Origin: Jacaranda mimosifolia | Lineage: Eukaryota; Streptophyta; Magnoliopsida; Lamiales; Bignoniaceae | Assembly: GCA_018894105.1 (NCBI GenBank) | Contig: CM032126.1 | Location: forward strand, 4,429,001-4,493,000 | Reading direction: 5' to 3' | DNA: 64,000 bases | In this document: positions 1 through 11,560 of the stretch, in pieces | Layout of the letters: each line of letters opens with the position of its first letter | Numbering within the stretch: position 1 is the stretch's first letter | Translations under genes and position numbers: made by a program | Notes under the pieces: model-generated | Told to the model about the DNA's origin: nothing | The model's input: only the letters and a program-made list of their open reading frames with translations | Databases searched by the model: none

Positions 1-2
1 TA

Positions 3-3000
3 CTCGAAAAATCTGGCTATGACTTTGCTAATCCACCCAGTTTAAGTAAACTCAAACCTGAGTTAACTGGAGAAAAAGTTCATAGACTCAGTGAAACACA
101 ACATAAACTAAGGAGATAGGGATTTTATGTTGAACAGTCAAGGGTTGGCCAAGGATTTAAAGTTGCAGAACCAGTTAGGATACGCATCACAAAGAAGGAT
201 GAGTGTGCTGGTGTCCAACATATTTCTGCAAAAGATCATGTGAAGCAAGAAGAGCAAAAATAGAATAATCATCGAGTTTCTATATTTGACCGTCTCAGTG
301 CTCCAATTACTCGTCCTTCTATCTTTAAAAGACTTGGTGTTAAAGAGCAAAATAGGTTTAATACAGGTCCACGTCTAGGAGGTTCTGTGTTCAATCGACT
401 TGGGAATAGTGCTGCAAAAAGGAGTGTTGACGAAAAGACTGATATGTTGGAGTCGAAAAATAAGAGTCAGACTCTTCATTTATCCCAATCGAAAGGAGCC
501 AAATCTACAATCCTAGTCATTAATATGGACAAACCTGTGAAAATAAAGCAGCGCATCGTAGAACATTCATGCAAAAAGAATAGTGCAGATGAAAATGAAG
601 TGGAAATCACCATTAACTCTAATTACATAAGTGTTAAAGAGGAGTTAAATCTTGCATCACATGATCCGTATCTTGAAGAATTCAATAGATTGGTGGCAAA
701 TGGTTTTATACAAGTTATAAACTACCCATAATGGATAATGGTGCCTACCCTAGTTTCAAAAGAAGATGGAATATTAAAATAGAGCATCGCATTCCAGAGA
801 ATGAGAGTTGTTGAGATCGAACATCCATATATTGAAGAAAATGATGAGTTACATGCATGTAATCATATCGCTATTGATGAAGAGCCTGATTCAGAAATTT
901 CTGAAGATGAAGTCCTAAAAGCTCCTTCACAACTTGAAGATAGTGGACAGGCGACTGTTGATGAACTCAAGGAGTTGAATCTTGGCACAATAGAAGAGCC
1001 CCATCCCATATTTGTTAGCAAGCTTTTAAATCCTGAAGAAGAAGAACAATATTTCAAAATCATGAGCGAATATAGGGATGTCTTTGCTTGGACCTACAAA
1101 GAAATGCCAGGATTAGATCCAAAAGTTGAAATTAATCACCTTGGCATAAAACATGGGGCTCGTCCAGTAAAGCAGTCGCAGCTAGTGCTTCGCCCGGAGC
1201 TCATCCCTCTAATTGACGCTGAAGTCAACAGGCTTATTGATGCAGGATTTATCAGGGAAGTGAAATATCCGACTTGGATCTCTAGCATTGTTCCAGTCAA
1301 GAAGAAGAATGGCCAGATACGCATTTGCGTTGATTTTAAAGATTTAAATAAAGCATGTCCAAAGGATGACTTTCCACTACCTATTATTAAGCTTATGGTC
1401 GATGCAACCACTGGACATGAAGCTTTATCTTTCATAGATGGATCCTATGGGTACAATCAAATCAGAATGTCACCACAAGATAAGGAGTGTATGACTTTTC
1501 GCACACCAAAGGGTATTTACTATTACAAGGTGATGCCTTTTGGGCTGAAAAATACAGGTGCAACTTATCAACGAGCTATGCAAAATATTTTCGATGATAT
1601 GCTACATACAAGGGTAGGGTGCTACATTGATGATCTCGTAGTCAAGACTAAGAAAAGAGAGAATCACTTGGAAGATCTCCGCATGGTATTTGATCGGCTG
1701 AGAAAATATAACTTGAAGATGAATCCGCTCAAATATGCTTTTGGTGTCATGTTTGTCAAGTTCCTTGGCTTCATAGTTCGACATCATGGAATTGAAGTTG
1801 ATCATACTAAAATCGATGCTATCCAGAAGATTCGGCCTCTAAGGAATCTTAAAGAATTGCACAGTTTACAAGGTAATTTTGCATCCATAAGAAGGTTCAT
1901 ATCAAATCTTACAAGAAGATGCCAACCATTTAATCACTTGATGAAGAAAAATGTTTTTTTCGTATGGGATAAAAGATATGAGAATGCTTTCGAGAGCATA
2001 AAGAAGTACCTCATGAATCCACCAGTTCTGGGAGCTCCTATACTTGGAAAACCGTTGATATTGTACATTGCAGCACATGAACGGTCAATCGATGCTCTCA
2101 TGGCTTAGGAAAATAAAGAAGGAAAGGAGAAAGCTTTATATTATCTAAGTAGAACTTTGACTGAAAATGAGTTGAAATACTCTCATATTGAGACGATTTA
2201 TCTTGCCTTATTTTATGTAATCAGAAAGTTGAAGCATTATTTTGAGGCATATTCTATCCGACTCATCTCACGTGCTAATCCTGTTAAATTTGTGATGTCA
2301 AGCCCAATACTCTCAGGAAGATTGGCTAAGTGGTCTGTTGTATTCAATCAGTACGAAATCACATATGTACCTCAAAAAGCTGTTAAGGGACAAGCTCTTG
2401 CTAATTTCTTGGCAGATCATCCCATTTCTGCAGACTGGGAAGTATTCGATGAATTACCTGATGAGGAGGCTCTCTTCGTTGATATCCTGCCAGCATGGGC
2501 AATGTTATTTGATGGATCAGCTCGATCTGATGGAGTGGGGGCAGAGATTGTATTTGTTTCACTAGAAAGACAAGTTTTGACATATTCTGTGGTGTTAAAT
2601 GAATTATGCTCTAATAACGTTGCAGAATATCAGGCTTTGGTTATTGGGCTTCAAATGGCACTTGAACTGGAAATTGTAGAAATTGAAGTCTATGGTGATT
2701 CAAAATTGGTTATTAATCAACTGTTAAATGTTTATGAAGTTAAAAAGGAAGATTTGATTCCTTACTTTCAGCTAGCATCTTGTCTGTTGAAGAAGTTTGA
2801 AAATGTTGTCCTAAGTCACATCCCGAGGAAAGAAAATAGAATGGCAGATGCATTGGCTAACTTGGCTACTACTTTGGCCATTTCTGAAGAAGAAACGACA
2901 AATATCCCGGTGTGCAATAGATGGATTGTGCCATCGCCCATAGAGCTTGATCGAGAGGATGCAAATGCCATATCAGTTTTAGTTGGTGAAGATGAAGATT

Positions 3001-4246
3001 GGAGGACATCACTAATTGACTATCTAAAGGATGGGAAATTGCTACAAGACCCTCGTCGTAGGACGGAGATGCGTCGGAGGTCATCTCGCTTCATTTTATA
3101 TAAAGACATTTTGTATTGACGATCTTATGAAGGTACTTATCAACGTTGTTTAAGTGGTGAAGAAGCAACTGACGCTATGGCTGAGGCACATTCTGGAGTT
3201 TGTGTAGCTCACCAGTCGGGTCCCAAGCTTCATTTTCAGATTAAAAGGATGGGATACTACTGACCTACTATGGTTAAATATTGTATGAGTTATACGAAGA
3301 GGTGTGAAGCTTGTCAGATGCATGCTAACTTTATACATCAGCCTCCCGAACCCTTACATCCCACAGTTGCTTCATGGCCATTTGATGCATGGGGTCTTGA
3401 TGCTGTAAGTCCTATTGCTCCTAAGTCATCAGCTGGTCATGCTTACATATTGGCAGCTACAGACTATTTTTCCAAGTGGGCGGAAGCGATTCCCCTTAAG
3501 GAAGTGAAGAAAGAAACTGTTGTTGAGTTCATTCGTTGTCATTTGATTTTCAGGTATGGAGTGCCTCGTTACATCATTACCAATAATGGGAAGCCTTTCT
3601 ACAATAAGCTGATGGAGAGACTATGTGCACAATTTGGGTTCAGGCAATATAATTCTTCTATGTACAATGCTGCTGCAAATGGTCTAGTAGAGGCGTTTAA
3701 TAAAACTTTATGCAGCCTGCTGAAGAAAGTAGCGTTAACATCTAAAAGAGATTGGCATGAAAAAGTTGGAGAAGCTCTTTGGGCCTGTAGAACAACTCAT
3801 CGGACTGCTACCCAGACTACTTCGTATTCACTGGTTTATGGAGTTGAAGCGGTTCTCCCTCTTGAAAGTCAAATACCTTCATTTCGTGTAGCAATTCAAG
3901 AAGGACTTACTGTTGAAGATAATGTTCGCCTTCGACTTGAGGAATTGGAAGCATTAGATGAGAAAAGACTTGAACCGCAACAACTTGAATGTTATCAAGC
4001 ACGTATGACAAGGGCATTTAATAAGAAGGTTCGTCTGCGATCTTTTCAGGTTGGAGATTTGGTGTTGGTAGTAGAAGGCCCATTACCATCACCCAGCGAA
4101 TAGGAAATAAATTTATGTCAAAATGAGATGGTCTGTATGTGATAAAAGAAGTCTACACCAATAGTGCTGCTTACAATTTAGTTGACAAAGATAGATTGCG
4201 CGTAGGCCCCATAAATGGCAAGTTTTTGAAGCGATATTACCCATGA
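3..4246 (+). pseudogene. pol: Tat retrotransposon pol polyprotein (linker-RT-RNH-aRNH-IN), nonsense-riddled
   Basis: One frame runs from 3 to about 4070. Its domains are a linker with FDRL/FxRLG repeats (270-410); RT (about 1150-1800) with FIDGSYGYNQI and the catalytic YIDD at about 1624-1635; a first RNase H region (about 1960-2420); a second RNase H (about 2500-2860) with FDGS, AEYQAL and YGDSKLV carrying the D, E and D residues; and integrase (about 3190-4000) with the RCEACQ zinc motif, the first D in WGLD and the E in EAFNKTL. In-frame stops are at 117, 261, 729, 780, 2106, 3117 and 3261. A one-base shift near 4065-4080 moves the C-terminal part to another frame, which has a further stop (KxDG) before the natural stop at 4244. 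The second integrase aspartate is an asparagine (ITNNG, codon 3582). The double RNase H is the known hallmark of the Tat lineage. Most breaks fit C-to-T or G-to-A changes, as expected for a methylated, silenced copy. Confidence 0.92.
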
Positions 4247-4669
4247 AGAAGTTTGCTCCTTGACGCACGAGCCTAAACTACACGTTGCTCGTTGACGCAT
4301 AAGCCTAAACTGCATGTTACTCCTGGCCCGCATGAGTATAAACTGTGTATGGTAACCACCAAAGGAAATGCATATGGTTAAACTACTAGCTTTCTCCACC
4401 GAAGATAGTGCATGTGGTTAAACTGTTAACTTTCCCCACTAAAGGTATTTTATGTAGCTAAAATATTAAATACCCCACCTAGGTGGTTAAGTAATGGATA
4501 CTCTTGACCCGCATGAGTATAAACTGTCAATGGCACCCCCCCAAAAGGAAATCTTTACTTTGAACTACGCAATGACTTGATCCCTTTGTTGGGGTACGTA
4601 GGCAGCTTGGGAGTTATTTCCTGAGTTCAGTCATATAAAAAAAAAAAAGAAAAAAAGAGGCTATTTGTT
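4247..4669 (+). other. post-pol untranslated region of the Tat element
   Basis: This region follows the pol stop. Short near-repeats are visible: the words 'gacgcacgagcctaaact' and 'gacgcataagcctaaact' around 4261-4315, 'cccgcatgagtataaactg' at about 4329 and 4509, and two purine/pyrimidine blocks with 'ccaccaaaggaaat'. The motif 'ttgttggggtacgtaggcagc' near 4577 is typical of the region just downstream of pol in Tat elements. No coding is supported. Confidence 0.6.
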
Positions 4670-4945
4670 TAGATGGCTTCACAAGCTAATCATATCATTG
4701 GATCAAATGTGGATGAATTATTTCCCGAGTTCAATCATATCATTTGGACAAGTTTGGATGGCTTGCCAAGTTTAGTCACATCACTGGAATAAGTTTTGAG
4801 GACTTCCCAAGTTCAATCATATCATTGGATTAAATTTGGATGACTTATTTCTCAAGTACAATCAAATCATTGGAGTAATTCTGAATGGTTTATCAAGTTC
4901 AAATATATCATTGGAAGGAGCTTTGATCGTTTTCCAGTTCAATTC
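4670..4945 (+). repeat. degenerate tandem repeats in the 3' region of the Tat element
   Basis: About five diverged units of roughly 55-65 bp each contain the word 'caatcatatcattggat' or a variant, followed by 'aagtttggatgrctta' and 'caagttca'. Cores are seen near 4690, 4730, 4772, 4818, 4866 and 4906. The units are clearly related but none are identical, so the array is old. Tat elements are known for variable tandem repeats in exactly this position. Confidence 0.7.
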
Positions 4946-5183
4946 ATTAGATGGCAAGTTTTACTCAGAAGTTTAAGTAAGTTTATTCCACTCCGTTGTT
5001 GGGGCATGTAATGCAATTTTTCTTTGAAGTTGGCATCAATTTGAAGAAATACTAAATAAAAAAAATACACAAGGAGAATTCATAAAAAAAAGGAACAACT
5101 TTTTATTGCATATGTAGTAATCAAGTGTTCTTTTACATCAATTGTGCAAAATAAATAAATAAATAAAAAAAGTAGCTAAGTAA

Positions 5184-8100
5184 TCATGCGAGTATATCAA
5201 AAACTATTAATTCCTTGTGAGATTCTTCAAGTAGTGCCTCCATCCTCTTTAAAGCCCCAACCTCTTGACCAGTCAAAAATGGAGTATCTTCAAGTTTTGA
5301 AACTTTATCTCTTTTGGTGGTTACTTCTCTCTAAATAGTGGACAAGTTTTCTTCAGCCTTGTGGAGTGATAAGCTTGCAAGTTTTTCCTTACTGCTTAAC
5401 TCGGCAAGTCGTTTCTCAATTCCTCTTGATACTTGGAGATTTGAAGAAGTTCATCCTTAAGGGCATTCACCTCTTCAACTCTTTCACTTTCTATTGCTTC
5501 GGCCTCAAATAGATCCTGTTGTGCAAAAAACAGTGTTTTCTCATGGGTTTCTTGTGTTTCTTTTTTAATTGAATTTGACTTAACCTTTGTGTAGTTGGAA
5601 GTACCCTCAAAGAAAGATCTCAAGCGATTCTCCAAATATGATGTGTTTTTTATGTATAATCTCATATCTGCAATCAAATCATCAATCGTTGGTTTTATCC
5701 CTGAGAGTTGCTCAAATGGAGTTTTCATGATTTTTTGACATATGTGTTCCCAATAGAATTTGAGTAACATCTGCTTAGCTTTAGTCTTTATAACTTGAGG
5801 ACAAAACTCAGAAACTTCAGCAACTGGAAGTGTATAAGATGGAGCTTCAAATGTCTTTTTAGGCTTGTCTTTATCAGCAAAAGCCTTGTCATTTGTAATT
5901 TCAGGTAATATCACCTTTGGTCACTTGTTGGAATTAGCAGTGTCATAAGTAGCTTGTATGCCATCATGAAGAGGTTGAGAAGTGATTGTTTCAAGCAAGT
6001 TACAAGGATGAATCCCATTTATCGAACTAACATTACCTTCTGATGTAATTGGGACTAGTATCTCAAGATCTGCAAGCTAGAAAAAAAAAAGGAGATTAGT
6101 GTAAAGGATTGACAAATATATATGTGAAAAAAAATTAATAAATATAATAACTTTACATATTTTGCTAATTCATCCAACGGCAAAGAAGAACTTGGGACAT
6201 CTGCAAAGAAATTTGAATTAATACTGATGTTATCTAAATCCAAAACCTTTGGTTTCTTCTTGAGAATACATTGGTTGCTGGAGTCATCATTTGAGCAAGA
6301 AAGTGCGGAGATTATTTCATTTCCTTCCAATGGAGCATCAGCGGGGGATGAAACATTGAGTAAGCTACGTCATTTAGATAGCAATTTGGTATGGTTAGCA
6401 ATATTATACTCCTTAAACGCCAAATTCCCTCCATTAATTTGCCCTAAAACAACAGGATTTTGAAGAGGTGAAGCTACTGAGTTATTTTTGGGATCTTCTA
6501 TTAAGGCTTGTTTAGAATGAGAAAGCTTCTTTCCAAGATGCTCAGGCTCAGATGAATAATGTTCAATTATCTCCCCAAGTTGATTGAGTTGGCCAGAAGT
6601 TGATTCCACATCTTTTTGATTAACTTTGAGAACAATTTTAGTACCTTTTGTTTGTAAAGTCTTCCAGTGTTTGTCCCACCAATCTACATATTCCTTTGTG
6701 GCCAATGGAAAGGAAGAAGTATTGCCGGGAATGATAAGTTTGTGAGATGTGTTCAGTAAAGTACATGACTACCAAAGTTGAACAAAGCTCGTGCAAATCA
6801 CAAGTAAGAATCTCTTTCTTTAAGTTCCCTGGGACATGTTGACAAAATCCACATTGCCGACTGAATCGATGAGGGCTATATAAGCTTCAATGATATGCTC
6901 TTTTCCACATCAAAATGTCAAATAGCTGGAACGTAAAGTCACAAAAAGGTCTTTATAAGTATTTGATATACATGTACCATCTATTACTGTGAACTGCTTG
7001 CGTGGAAATAAGCGTAGATTTTGAATAGCTGAAGGATTGATACTGAGGAACAAATCTCGTGCCTTTGAAAGATCAAAATATTTGGCCATGTTTTCCCCCG
7101 CATACTTAACCATCTCAGCTCCTCCTATATCAATCTTTGATAAAAAATGAGTGCCAAAGTAGTGCCCTATCCAACTGTAAACATAATGAATGGGAAAGAT
7201 AAAAGAAGATTCCTGAAGATTTAGTGAAGTTGATATATTCCTTAAACCACGATAGATGCCAGCCAATACAGGAACTGCAAGAGAAAACAAATCACCATTT
7301 GCCATTCTACTAGCAACCTTGAAGACAGTGATACGAATCAGATTTGCTTTGCGATGTGGTAAAACAAAACTGCATAACCAGCATGAAAGAAAAACAGCCA
7401 AATAGGTCTTCCCTCTAACATCTTCTTCAACCTCCAGCATCATAAATGGCTCATTATATTCCTTAGTGCGAGGCAAAAGTAATGCATCGATTCTTTCACA
7501 TGGATTGTGAGAGATCTTTGGCTCAATAGATCTCTTTCAGGTAGACCTCTAAGGGGGCTCCGCATATCTCGTTGGTCCTTTAAACCAAAAGCCAATCCAA
7601 TCAGAAATAGGAACACCATCAGAGTCCTTGGGAAGCATATGGTAAGCCAAAAATAGATACTTGCAGCTTTGTGGTTGAGAAGGACCATGTCTGTCGTCAC
7701 CAAGTAGCCCTTTCGCAGTAGGGATAGCTTCATCATAGAAACCTCCACGAATAGACAATCCACCAAGTACACGAAGATCCCATAAAGAAATTGAAAATTC
7801 ACCAGTAGCAGTGTGCAAAGTGTTTGTGGAAGGACACCATAGCTCAAGGAAGGCTTGGAGGATGTTCTTGTGACAGACATATGTGAAGAGTAAGGCATGG
7901 ACTGCTACATAGATCCTAGCTTGACGAAGCAAATTTGCATGATGACCTAGCACATCCTCTGTCCATTCCCAATAACCTGCATGAAAAGATACTTCGCCAA
8001 ACCTTGATGCAGGAATTCTCACTGGGCGTCCATTAATATTGGAATGATAACCTGCAAATAAAAATTCCGAACTAGTGGCTTTGGCATCATGAAGAGAAGA

Positions 8101-8343
8101 CTTCAAGAAAAGTATCCTAAAACGAGATGTAATGCCAAAACGTGGATCAATCGCTTCCTTGGTCGCCTCCTCGGACCACTTTTGAATATGCATCGAATTA
8201 CTGGGAGGTTGAGGTATGGAATGAAGAACATCATTGGCTGATTTATGGATAACCAATCTGGTACTTTTGACTTTGAGGGTGTCTTTGTCACTCTCAATGA
8301 TAATGCATGAAGATGGCTCTGTGTAATTCTTAATATACATCAT
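5184..8343 (-). pseudogene. antisense aORF of the Tat element: plant mobile domain (PMD) protein, broken
   Basis: On the minus strand an open frame starts at ATG 8343 (two ATGs in a row) and runs to about 7549. Its PMD motifs are GYWEWTEDVLG, LWCPSTNTLHT, GEFSISLWDLRVLGGL and ISDWIGFWFKGP. After frameshifts near 7480-7550 the domain continues to about 6910 with YLAVFLSCWLCSFVLPHR, SLAVPVLAGIYRGL and FPIHYVYSWIGHYF. A further part begins with YVDWWDKHW (about 6690). The C-terminal part after the intron at 6077-6156 includes a charged, probably coiled-coil stretch (about 5396-5600). It continues in a shifted frame to a stop at 5184. PMD domains occur in host genes (MAIN/MAIL family, PP7-long types) and in transposons; their biochemical activity is not established. 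The position between integrase and the 3' LTR, in antisense, matches the additional ORF of Tat elements. At least one more stop (about 5921) and several frameshifts show that it is not functional here. Confidence 0.85.
6077..6156 (-). other. putative 80-bp intron in the antisense PMD ORF
   Basis: Read on minus, the codons DELAKY end at 6157 and are followed by a GTAAAG donor (6156 downward). A T-rich tract and a TAG acceptor (AG at 6078-6077) come next. The reading frame then resumes in phase 0 with LADLEILVP and joins the frame of the 5396-5914 segment. The intron is 80 bp, AT-rich, and shifts frame if retained. Splicing of the antisense ORF is inferred, not shown. Confidence 0.6.
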
Positions 8344-9790
8344 CACGAGTTGATCAGGAATGAGCTATGTTTCTTAACCTACAAAACAGAGAGAGAGAGA
8401 GAAAAAACAAATCCAGGTAAGGAAGTATCTAAAAGAAAAAAACGGAGAGAAGGAATGAAGAAGAAAATACGAAAATATAGAAACATTCCTTAATCTGATG
8501 ACTTATTTGAAGTCTTCAAAATTTGTGTATTTGTTATGTGTTGATAAGGATTTTCTAATGAAGAAGAAAATACGAAAATATAGAAACATTCCTTAATCTG
8601 ATGACTTATTTGAAGTCTTCAAAATTTGTGTATTTGTTATGTGTTGATAAGGATTTTCTATTGATGAGTGCCCAGGGAGCCTAAGCAATCCTCTTTTAAA
8701 TCGTGTTGGAATGGAGAACTCTATGAGTATTTTCTTCGAACAGTTGACGTGCAGGAATTAAGAGAAGAAAGATGTCACCAATTGGGTAGAGGAATTCTCT
8801 ACAGCAATTTTGCAAATCAGTTTTCAATCATACTCATTGGGTTTAACTCTTTGGCAGCATGTTATTTATAGTTTCTTTTTGAAGAGTTGAAGTCCAATAC
8901 AATTCTCCGTTGAATTACTCCTACTTTGAACCCCAGTTGAAGTAAAACTCTGCAAAAAAAAAAACATAAATAATTCATTTAATAATGGAGTCTGTTGTTT
9001 ATCAAGACTCTGCTTTGACATAATATAAGGAGTGGCTGTTTTGGTTCTGTGTAATTGTGGAGACTGGAGAGCACAATAGCTTTCTATCAAGTTCAATTTA
9101 TGCGGAAAACACGGTGGTATTTTTTTGAAGACTTTCTTCAATAACAAAATAAGAAGCAGCAAGTCTGAGTTTAATGGTGGGTCAGCAACTAAATTTTCAA
9201 AATAGCAAGCCTAAAGTTTTAATGTTGACGGGTCGGCAGATAGATTTACAGAATATATATATATATATATATATTATGGATGGATGTGTCTCGGCCAAAG
9301 AAATAAGAAGATGGGTCTTTGTTGTTTGTTGACTTCTTCATTATATATATGTGTGTGTTTGTATATATATAATATGTGAAGGGGAAAATGATAAAAAAGC
9401 ATGTGCAAATGATACTTGGATCATCCCTGCTGAGTGTCGCTCTTTAAAAGTCAGATGTCTCGAATTTCTGATTGAGCAATTAAAGCCATTTCTTATCATT
9501 TTTTTGGTGGTTAAGCTTAATCTTACAGAGAATATTCTTTGCCATTAATATTGTCAAGTGGGATGTTCAATTTGAAGTCAAATTTGATGCCACAGGATGA
9601 ATTTTGCGTGGTCACTGACTCATGTAGCAATGGAGCTTCGTTCGCTTTTGCACATATATATAGATATATATAGATATACATATATATATTAAAAGGCTTA
9701 TATGTTATGTATTTAAATATATATATATATATAATAATTATCGTGGCTTATTCATTCAGAATGTATTAGAGGACATTGTTCATGAACAAG
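8344..9790 (+). other. non-coding 3' region of the Tat element between aORF and 3' LTR
   Basis: There is no gene here. The region holds a GA-rich microsatellite (8389-8403), a perfect 103-bp tandem duplication (8455-8660), TA microsatellites (about 9257-9276 and 9655-9735) and AT-rich sequence. It would be the promoter side of the antisense PMD gene. No TATA-like motif stood out clearly. Confidence 0.5.
8455..8660. repeat. perfect 103-bp tandem duplication
   Basis: Positions 8455-8557 and 8558-8660 are the same 103 bases as far as I can compare by eye. Both copies begin ATGAAGAAGAAAATACG and end GATAAGGATTTTCTA. It lies just upstream of the start of the antisense PMD ORF. Identity in an element that is otherwise badly decayed means the duplication is recent, or is an assembly artefact. 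Confidence 0.93.
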
Positions 9791-9803
9791 TCTCGAGGGG
9801 GCA
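9791..9803 (+). other. polypurine tract of the Tat element
   Basis: The purine-rich CGAGGGGGCA lies directly before the TGTAGACGG that starts the 3' LTR. This is the expected primer position for plus-strand synthesis. It is called by position and composition. Confidence 0.6.
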
Positions 9804-9805
9804 TT

Positions 9806-10623
9806 TGTAGACGGCTTAATTTTTGGGCCAATTGAAAAATGACATTTGTAAATAATATATTATTTATTAATTTAAAATTTTCTATTTATATATTGGAATT
9901 TATTAAATTCAATTCCAAATGATAAATAGTTATTTTTAATTAATATTTTGATATTTATTTTATACAAATCAAATGCTGACAAGTGTTGAGATGAAAATAT
10001 GTCATGTCAATCAAATCAAGTTTGGTGGCCCAGCACTCTCAAGCCAATCAAGTTGGGACACGTGGCGTATCCATATATGTGGACCAATCAAATCAAGAAT
10101 ATATGATATTATCTTTTAATATATGCATCAAAGAGATAATTATCAAATGTGTTCAAGTCATTTGGGAGTCTCTTACTAAACGCCTATATAAAGGAGTGCT
10201 CAGAGACTCACATGAATTCTCATATTCACATATTCTCAAGTCGAAGACTCAAGTCTTCAAGTTTCTGCTGCGACGATGTATTGTTACCGCGAAGGTCCTA
10301 TATCTTTTCAAAGCATCAAGTTATCAAGTCATTTGACCTCGGAATCAAGGTTCGAGTTCAAAGAAATCTCGTAGTGTTCTTTTATCAAGTCAAAGGATAC
10401 TACACTATATATCCAAGAATAAGTTTCAAGCCCTTGAATCATATATATTAGGAAAAGAATCAAGGGATTAATTTGTTAGGAAATTTATATTTTTTTTCTC
10501 TGATAAATTGTAATTTTCATATATTCTTTAATACAAATTCAATTTGTTCATTATTTTTCTTTATCTTGTGATTTGGTTTTGCAGACAACGAAATTTGTGT
10601 GAAAACTCTCAACTTTTGTTGCA
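9806..10623 (+). repeat. 3' LTR of the Tat element
   Basis: It starts with TGTAGACGG directly after the purine tract and ends at about TTGCA (10619-10623), giving TG...CA ends and about 818 bp. It contains the LTR promoter with CTATATAAAGG at 10184, a transcribed R/U5-like part with repeated 'caagtc' words, and a T-rich tract followed by TTGCAG. The other LTR is outside the window, so the right end is an estimate. Confidence 0.7.
10184..10193 (+). promoter_or_regulatory. TATA box of the Tat LTR promoter
   Basis: CTATATAAAG lies in the middle of the LTR, where a U3/R border is expected. It is followed about 25-35 bases later by a probable transcript start near CTCAGAGACTCACATG. Confidence 0.6.
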
Positions 10624-10737
10624 TGGTGGCATCATACTATTAAAATTATGTTACTGCTGTGCATGAAGAATGTTGTTGCTGTCAAAATTACGACGTTGTT
10701 TGTGAAGGTTGTTGTTAATGCAATGATTTGCTATCAA

Positions 10738-11560
10738 CTCAAAACTATTTGATGAAAAAGAATAAAGAGCAAAAATAGTGCGATAGACACTTCTCTCATT
10801 TCCGCTCTCTCCAAAACAAATAGCTTAGCCACGAGACAAGTGTAAACACCTTGCCCCTTTATCTAAATCGAAGCTATGTCCTTCAATGTAGAAACCAAGA
10901 ATTTACTTTGAGACTTGATGGCACCCAAGTCTCAGCAACTGCAAACCAAATCTTGCCAAGCCACACAGTTTGTGGCCAAGCATGGAAATATCTACTACAA
11001 GCAGTTGTTGGAGCTGAATAAACAATACATTAAAGACCCACTAACTGTGGAGACATGTAATGAATTGGCCAAGCAGTTGTTTTACACACGTCGTTGCTAG
11101 CATTCCAGGCCATACTGAGTCATTTTGGAAGGAGCATGAATACGTGAAGATTATGTAGAAGCACAGAGAGGAGCTGAAGGTTGAGAATGCTTGCATTGTT
11201 GCTTTATTTTTTCTGGAGTGCTTTTGCATGGTTTTTGTGTTGGTGAGATTGGTGGCAGGTTTTTGTGCTTCTCTATGGCTTTTGTGTTGGTGAAATTGCG
11301 TGGCTTTATATTGTACTAGCCCTGAAACCCAATCGGTTGGAATTGTGGGTGAATTGATTCACATTCATTTGGAGAAAGATTTCGAACAGAATCCTACATG
11401 CAACATTTTGTTTCCCTACAGAGTTTTTGAAGTTGAGAAATTAGTGTCAAATTTGATTGCATTAATAATTAAGTATATTTCATATTTCAATTCCTTTTTA
11501 AAGAAGAGGTTTTGAACTTTTTAGGAAGAAAAAAAAAAAAAGCTCAAAACTATTTGATGA
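10738..11560 (+). mobile_element. LINE-mobilised retrocopy with 18-bp target-site duplication
   Basis: The words CTCAAAACTATTTGATGA at 10738-10755 and 11543-11560 are identical and bracket the copied transcript. Directly before the right copy is an A-run (about 11529-11541), the remnant of a poly(A) tail. Between them lie a 5' leader (10756-10917), an intronless coding copy of ATP synthase subunit g (from 10918) and a 3' UTR-like part (to about 11527). These are the three hallmarks of L1-type target-primed retrotransposition of an mRNA. Confidence 0.9.
10918..11290 (+). pseudogene. processed pseudogene of mitochondrial ATP synthase subunit g
   Basis: The ATG at 10918 opens a 60-codon frame with SQQLQTKSCQATQFVAKHG and YYKQLLELNKQYI, then VETCNELAKQLFYTR. 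This is the conserved N-terminal half of the plant F1Fo ATP synthase g subunit, a small inner-membrane protein of the ATP synthase dimer interface. A frameshift near 11093 ends the frame. The continuation is readable in another frame (IPGHTESFWKE, EELKVENACIVALF, LECF), with an in-frame stop at about 11155. A third frame carries FCVGEIGGR (about 11236-11262). There are no introns. A second partial copy of the 'ttttgtgttggtgaaatt' stretch follows at about 11279. It is non-functional; the parent gene is not in the window. Confidence 0.85.

Larger units (their letters stand above)
1..10623 (+). mobile_element. Ty3/gypsy Tat-lineage (Retand-like) LTR retrotransposon, 5' end outside window
   Basis: Order seen on the + strand: PR-RT linker, reverse transcriptase, RNase H, a second RNase H, integrase, a long 3' non-pol region with tandem repeats and an antisense ORF, a purine-rich tract at about 9791-9803, then a 3' LTR. 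The pol ends with the Tat-typical motif GKFLKRYYP at about 4214-4243. The antisense PMD gene between integrase and the 3' LTR is known for some Tat elements (called aORF in the literature). The 5' LTR, gag and most of the protease lie before position 1. Nonsense codons, frameshifts and a lost integrase aspartate show that this copy cannot mobilise itself. The LTR end could also lie a few bases further, near 10631. No target duplication can be checked, because the 5' flank is absent. Confidence 0.9.
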
